Below, piece after piece: positions 59,175 through 64,000 of a DNA stretch of 64,000 nucleotides (position 1 is its first letter; each line of letters begins with the position of its first letter). A program made the position numbers and the translations under genes. This DNA is from Microvelia longipes (lineage: Eukaryota; Arthropoda; Insecta; Hemiptera; Veliidae). Below the pieces are notes generated by a model. The model did not search any database, had not been told where the DNA came from, and was given only the letters and a program-made list of their open reading frames with translations. Location of the stretch: positions 23,970,012 to 24,034,011 of the forward strand of contig JACMZG010001914.1 in the NCBI GenBank assembly GCA_018340805.1, given 5' to 3'.

Positions 59175-59720
59175 ATTGGGCACGGGGTACCTCGGAACTT
59201 TTCCTCATCATATCGGATTCGCTTATTCTCCCTAAATCGGGAGGATCACCCATCCAGGCAGTGATCATGCTCAATGCTGATATGCTCAAAACACAAATTA
59301 CTTATTATTTACATATTACTTTACTTTATTATGTAAAGTAATAAATTTGTATTACTGTAAATTTCGACTCATTCAAGTTATTTTTTACAATTTTTAACAC
59401 ACAAATTATTTAATACAAGTTGAACTAATACTGATAATGAGATGTCAGTTGACACATTTTTTAGTCTGGTATATAACTACATGCATGCTAAATTTCAATC
59501 AGATCACAACATTTTTTCGCGTTTCATGATTTTTCGAAATTATTGCTGAGTCATTATTGCGGGTTAATGACGTCATCAAACAATTATTTTCCGGACAGCA
59601 CCACTAGACCGATTATTGTACAAAGTTTCACTTTTCTAGCATAAATACACTGGGAGCTACGATGATAACAGCCACACACACACACACTGACGGCTTTAAA
59701 AAGACAAAGAAGCATAAGGT
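59175..59720 (-). repeat. 5S-derived SINE composite, near full length
   Basis: Minus strand: gtgtgtgtgtgtggctgtta, catcgtagctcccagtgtat, then 5S-like gagcatgatcactgcctgga and tgggtgatcctccc (59,271-59,236), then the tail atgatgaggaaaagttccga followed by ggtaccccgtgcc (59,214-59,180). A 5' block of the family in plus orientation follows at 59,800-59,905, so two copies face each other. Confidence 0.7.
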
Positions 59721-59909
59721 TGTTTTGGACGAGCTATGCCTTGTCATATTTTATATAAATTTATTAATAATTTCATTTTTAATTTTCCTCTTTTATACTG
59801 GAGGTATATAGGAAAAGTATTGTGTTTGCAAAAAAATCCGTAACCGAGTTGTCTCCGGAATTATCCGTTTCAGGTCTTTTTAAGACCTCCTGAGTAGTTT
59901 TCTCAAAGT

Positions 59910-62459
59910 TCTCTGTATTAAAGCATTTTACGAAACTAATTAAATAATAATTCGATTAATAGAAAAACAAACATACAAAAAAAAAATGAAATTGAAATAT
60001 CGCTTCATATTTGTTTAGTTTGTTTAGAATACGTATTGTGTAATCAAATATTACACAAATTTGATAATAATTTATAATAGGTATTATGTCATAGACTAAT
60101 ATTTTGTTTATCAGTGTATAGTGTCTGAAAAGTGATAGCATATAAATTTGATAAAATACGAGTCATTCAGCTATTAAATAAGTATAGATAATAGAATTCT
60201 TGACATCTGGATTTGCATGAATTCTATATCAAGGTCTATTGTACACGCGTAAATAACAATATATTTACACGTTGTAAAATTGATAAATGTCAGTGGAATC
60301 GGAAATAAAGTAATGAAAAACTAGTTAACAAACTATTACATTATTATTTAACTTTTCAAATCATTAGATGCGATGTTAAGTTCAGAATACCAAAAATTTA
60401 AAAAAAATATATCTGAAAATTATCTCAATACGCATATTTAAGTCAATAGATTTTGGAAATCGACTAAACACATTTGACATCAACACTTTTTTAGGATATT
60501 AGAAATAAATTTAATCTCATACTTTATTCGCAATTCAATGTCCGTAGCAGCGCCACCGTGGCTGATAAGAAATTGATAACGAAAGGGTGGTCGTTGTTAA
60601 AGTCCTTATGGGAGTTTCTTTGTTTTTCTTATTTGTAACGATTATTTCATTAAATTTTTTTCTCAAAGTGCTTTAATTTAATTAATTTCAGGGCGTATGA
60701 ACTCAGTAGAATCACTATTTCATTGAAAAATAGGGTTTTAATGGGTTGTCTCGAGTATTTAAGTTGAAGGTGAAAATCACAATATAGTATTTTATTTTAA
60801 CTATCGTTAAATAATGTACTTTTAAATAATTTTAGTTTGCTTGCACAAACACACAAAATTATCTTTTTATTCCATTAAATTGTTTAAATTAGTTGTAACA
60901 GGTATTTAATTAACTGATTACAAGCTGATTTTCACCGTAATGGTGTTTTAATTTATTAATCAATTTTATTTACTCACTAAAATAATTAATAACTCAATAA
61001 ATTCTTTTTTTTTGTAAAATGTCTGCTTAAATTGTCCGTTTTGGTTTTATTATTTCTGGCTTAAATCGGACAAATCCAAGTCTGCAGTGATAAGAGCCTG
61101 ATTCTATATTTAAAATCCTGGAATAATCGAAGTATTTATTATTCAATTATTTTAGCACCGATGGTCGTTTTATTTATCATACATTAACTAACAATAAAGA
61201 AATAAAAAAATGAATTTTTATCGGCTCCCATGCTAATCCTCTGATAAAAATAATTTTGACCACTCTTTCGTTTTCCCGCCATTGGTATTGCCAACCTTAC
61301 AACTATCACTTTGAATCGCGAATATAATCATACGTTTTAATAGCAATTTTTGTTTGATCTGGATGGATCTTTTATAGGTATTTAAATTAAGCATTAATAG
61401 CAATAGGCGAAAAATTTATTATTTGTACTGACAATTTATTTATATTTTTAGCGAAGGTGGTCAGATTACATTTTCAATGTTTCAAAATGTTACCGTGCCG
61501 CGTATACCTCTTGTTTTATCAAATAACGTACATTTAAAATTTGGTACAATTGTATATCTTTATGAAATAAATTAGTACACTAAGTTTTGTAGATAGTGAG
61601 AATAAGTATTATAGAAGAGATCCTGACACAACACATTGCTAGTTTAGAATTAAAATCATTTTACAATACTGAATTAGGTGGGTCTAAAATATTCAAACAA
61701 ATATTGGCACTGTCACCTGTCATTACCGTTTTAACACCCAACGTGTTAATCTAGGTCTTTCATCGTACCCTTGACACCCTAGGTTTTTATACGACTCAGT
61801 CATACCAACTCTATTACTTTATTACACGAGGCAGAAACATAACCACAAACCATGTGACGATTACTAGACCATAACATCCCTTTGTTACTTTAAGAAAAAG
61901 ACAATTTGTTCAACACAATAAAAATTATATTGGTAACACTGTATTATTTTTATCAGCTGTTTTGTTTTACAGTATTATTATCTGAAGTTTTTTGAAACAG
62001 AAGAAAATATTCATTTAATTTTCAAAAATGATATTATTAAAATATTTTTAATTCTTATTAAGATTAATTTATTTATTGTTGTACATACTTTAACGACAAA
62101 TATTTTTTTCTTTAAGTAAACCAATGCTATGCGACAGTCAAAAGAATAAAGTTAAGAATAGCGTTAAAAGAGCTTGCGTAAAGTAAAGGAGGATTAGTCA
62201 TTACATTAATAGATAATCCGGTTGGCTGATTGCACTTAGTCAGCTGTTTCTTTTCATAAGTATTGTTATGAATCAGCTGTTCTTACTTATTGTTTATTCC
62301 TTTGACGTATAAAACTAATTTTAAAAGAATAAATAACGATAACTGATTTTTATATCTTTTTCATTTGTTAATATTGTAGCTAATAATAATTTGTTAGATA
62401 TAACAATAAGTTTGATTTTGTAGGTAACAGATAAATAATTAAATGCTTAATGATATTCA
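59910..62459. other. No gene seen
   Basis: AT-rich DNA. One fragment near 61,452-61,489 belongs to dispersed repeat R. No exon or RNA gene recognised. Confidence 0.4.
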
Positions 62460-62493
62460 TACTGTGGGGTCCACCTTGGGAGGGGTGGCAACT

Positions 62494-62672
62494 TTAAGTA
62501 CTTAAAGTTGGCGATACTATTTTATTAAAAATACATCGGGGGCAATAAACCCCGTACCTCCAGTGCTTGTACGATCGCTTACACACGTTATGATCGAGAT
62601 GGGTTTCATTCAGAGGGTGGACAGGGTTTGTCTCCCTCCCGTGCAATGAGGATCTTCCAGTATACCCCTCAG
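62494..62672 (-). CDS. Candidate coding island, unidentified, minus strand
   Basis: A GC-richer island in AT-rich DNA. On the minus strand a pyrimidine-rich acceptor-like sequence (tttctctgtcttgtggaacatag, ending at 62,673) is followed by an open frame GYPEGYTGRSSLHGRETNPV, then HPLNETHLDHNVCKRSYKHW, then RYGVYCPRCIFNKIVSPTLS, T and a stop near 62,494. Three cysteines (C-x11-C-x2-C) and the basic or aromatic content look like a small secreted or zinc-binding segment, but I do not recognise a family. It could be a terminal exon, a repeat fragment or chance. Confidence 0.3.
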
Positions 62673-63095
62673 GATACCCCCTATGTTCCACAAGACAGAG
62701 AAAAAATCTTAGCTCTCAGTACAATTGAACAAATGTTCCAGAAAATAAAATTGAAGTGTTAAAGAATTAAAGCGGTGTATTGGACAAGTTTAGTACTTTT
62801 CAACAGTTAAATTAGAAAACGAATGGAAATTGTTAAAATATAAATTATTATCACCATAGATAATAGGTTACTTAAATGCAATTTTCAATACATAATTTGC
62901 ATTTTGTTGTTTTAATATTTTTTATTATTTATATTTAAATAAATTTATAAATAAAAACACTATTTCTTGGATACATTTTTAGTCCATTTGAATTATGTGA
63001 GGAGAAATTTAAAATCCATCTTTTTGTCACTGCGGACTGAGACAAAAAAAATGGTGCACTCTTCTCCTGGTAAACATGTTTTATATCACTGTTCC

Positions 63096-63156
63096 ACCAG
63101 ATCTAGAAATCTGGGTGGAGTAAACACAATACTCCACCCAGATTTCTAGATCTGGT
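63096..63156. repeat. Perfect 27-bp hairpin with 7-nt loop
   Basis: Left arm 63,096-63,122 begins accagatctagaaatctggg; the right arm 63,130-63,156 is its exact complement. The loop is aacacaa. A smaller palindrome (agatctagaaatct) lies inside each arm. Confidence 0.95.
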
Positions 63157-63652
63157 GTCCGAACGTCAAGCATTGATGATAATTTTATTTTAAGCAAGGT
63201 TAAGATAAAAAGCTCCTCTCTATCTCATACAACGTCCATGGGGACAAAAAGTTCTCTATCACGTCAACCACTTTATTTAAGATCCCAGTTAGATATCCTA
63301 TCAAGGAAGCATGAAAGCATTTAAAAATATGTGTTGTTAGTTAGTCGAGTAAATTAGATTCGATACTAGTTTCTGTTCGAACAACTGATATCGAAATGCA
63401 GTAAGCATAAAAACTGGTTTTTTTTTATCAGCCATTTTAACTGAGACTTAATCAGCAGATTTTGGCTTTAATTCAACTTAAGATCATCGGTTAGTGGAAT
63501 TATGTCACGCGGTGAATTTTAAAAGCGTTATTTCTGGGGCATGATTAGCCATTGGCTTCTTCCCTGAAAACTGAAGGGAATTTAACACTAATTTCTCTTA
63601 CCTCTTCATTGCAGTTGATTTGTAATGGCTAATGAAATCTTCTCCCTTATAA

Positions 63653-63690
63653 CGCCATAAGCTGTGCTTATGGCGGCACCAAGTGCCGCC
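63653..63690. repeat. Two adjacent short hairpins
   Basis: cgccataag/cttatggcg with a 5-nt loop (63,653-63,675), overlapping ggcggcac/gtgccgcc with a CAA triloop (63,672-63,690). The flanking attagccatt (63,546-63,555) and aatggctaat (63,624-63,633) form an outer inverted pair, so this may be the end of a small foldback element. Confidence 0.7.
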
Positions 63691-64000
63691 TTTAGCGGGG
63701 CTTATTTTTTTCCTCTTTCCTATTAGCAAGCACTAACTTACTTAAAAACTTCCTTTTTATTTAAGGGAAGGAGCTTATCAGACATTCAGAATGTAAATAA
63801 ACTGTCGCCTTCCCTCAACTCTACTTCATAGTATACTTATAACACTATTGTATCCTTCTTAACGTCAGGTTAAAAAAGATACAGAATGTATGAATGCATA
63901 GAGGTTAGTTATATTATTTAACGTAATTCTTACCGTGATTAATATGTCATAAATTCTAAAAAAATAGCACGATTAAATTGTGTTGTAGACATTAAAAGTA

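Noticed and set aside
62545..62590. gtacctccag near the GC-rich island as part of a U2 snRNA gene
   Set aside because: Only this short word matches; the conserved 5' half and Sm site of U2 are absent.

Overview
This is about 64 kb of very AT-rich animal nuclear DNA, most likely from an insect. The evidence for an insect is the insect-style tail of an acyl-CoA delta-9 desaturase gene with introns, a Copia retrotransposon with the copia-type primer site, many SINEs, foldback elements, satellites and long (TA)n tracts. I cannot name the order or species. There are no operons; almost all sequence is intergenic, intronic or repeat-derived. A 1000-N scaffold gap and a single N both fall beside Copia copies, so the assembly there is doubtful.

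Layout. 1-11.6 kb: (TA)n tracts, a foldback element (341-792), a tRNA-derived SINE, and 5S-rRNA-derived SINE composites, with no exon I can defend. 11.67-13.05 kb: the last two exons and 3' end of an acyl-CoA delta-9 desaturase (+ strand). Its last intron carries a tandem-repeat element with a hammerhead ribozyme core in sense orientation. 13-20 kb: repeats, including a 30-bp minisatellite and two tandem copies of an unidentified ~0.8-kb element (X) separated by a Copia LTR-like end. 19.8-20.7 kb: the 3' end of Copia copy 1, cut by the gap. 21.8-25.6 kb: minisatellites and a decayed transposon.

26.2-29.5 kb (- strand): an unrecognised gene. A short terminal exon with a poly(A) signal is preceded by five tandem ~700-740 bp units. 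Each unit has a TATA-rich stretch, an ATG-starting exon of about 214 bp and a splice donor. The array ends where a second hammerhead-bearing element begins (29.5-30.0 kb). 30-37 kb: foldback and dispersed repeats. 37.15-39.46 kb: an eight-unit ~293-bp satellite that shares a box of about 25 bp with the hammerhead elements. 40.6-45.3 kb (- strand): a nearly complete but frame-broken Copia element, with gag, protease, integrase, RT and RNase H, a copia-type primer binding site and GC-rich triloop-hairpin clusters.

46-64 kb: foldback elements, more 5S-SINE composites, tRNA-like SINEs, minisatellites, one plausible first coding exon (48,470-48,532), one GC-rich coding-like island near 62.5 kb and a perfect 27-bp hairpin at 63.1 kb.

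The most unusual observations are the hammerhead ribozyme repeats, one of them inside a host gene intron, and the tandem first-exon array. All structures were read by eye; no alignment, folding or database search was run.
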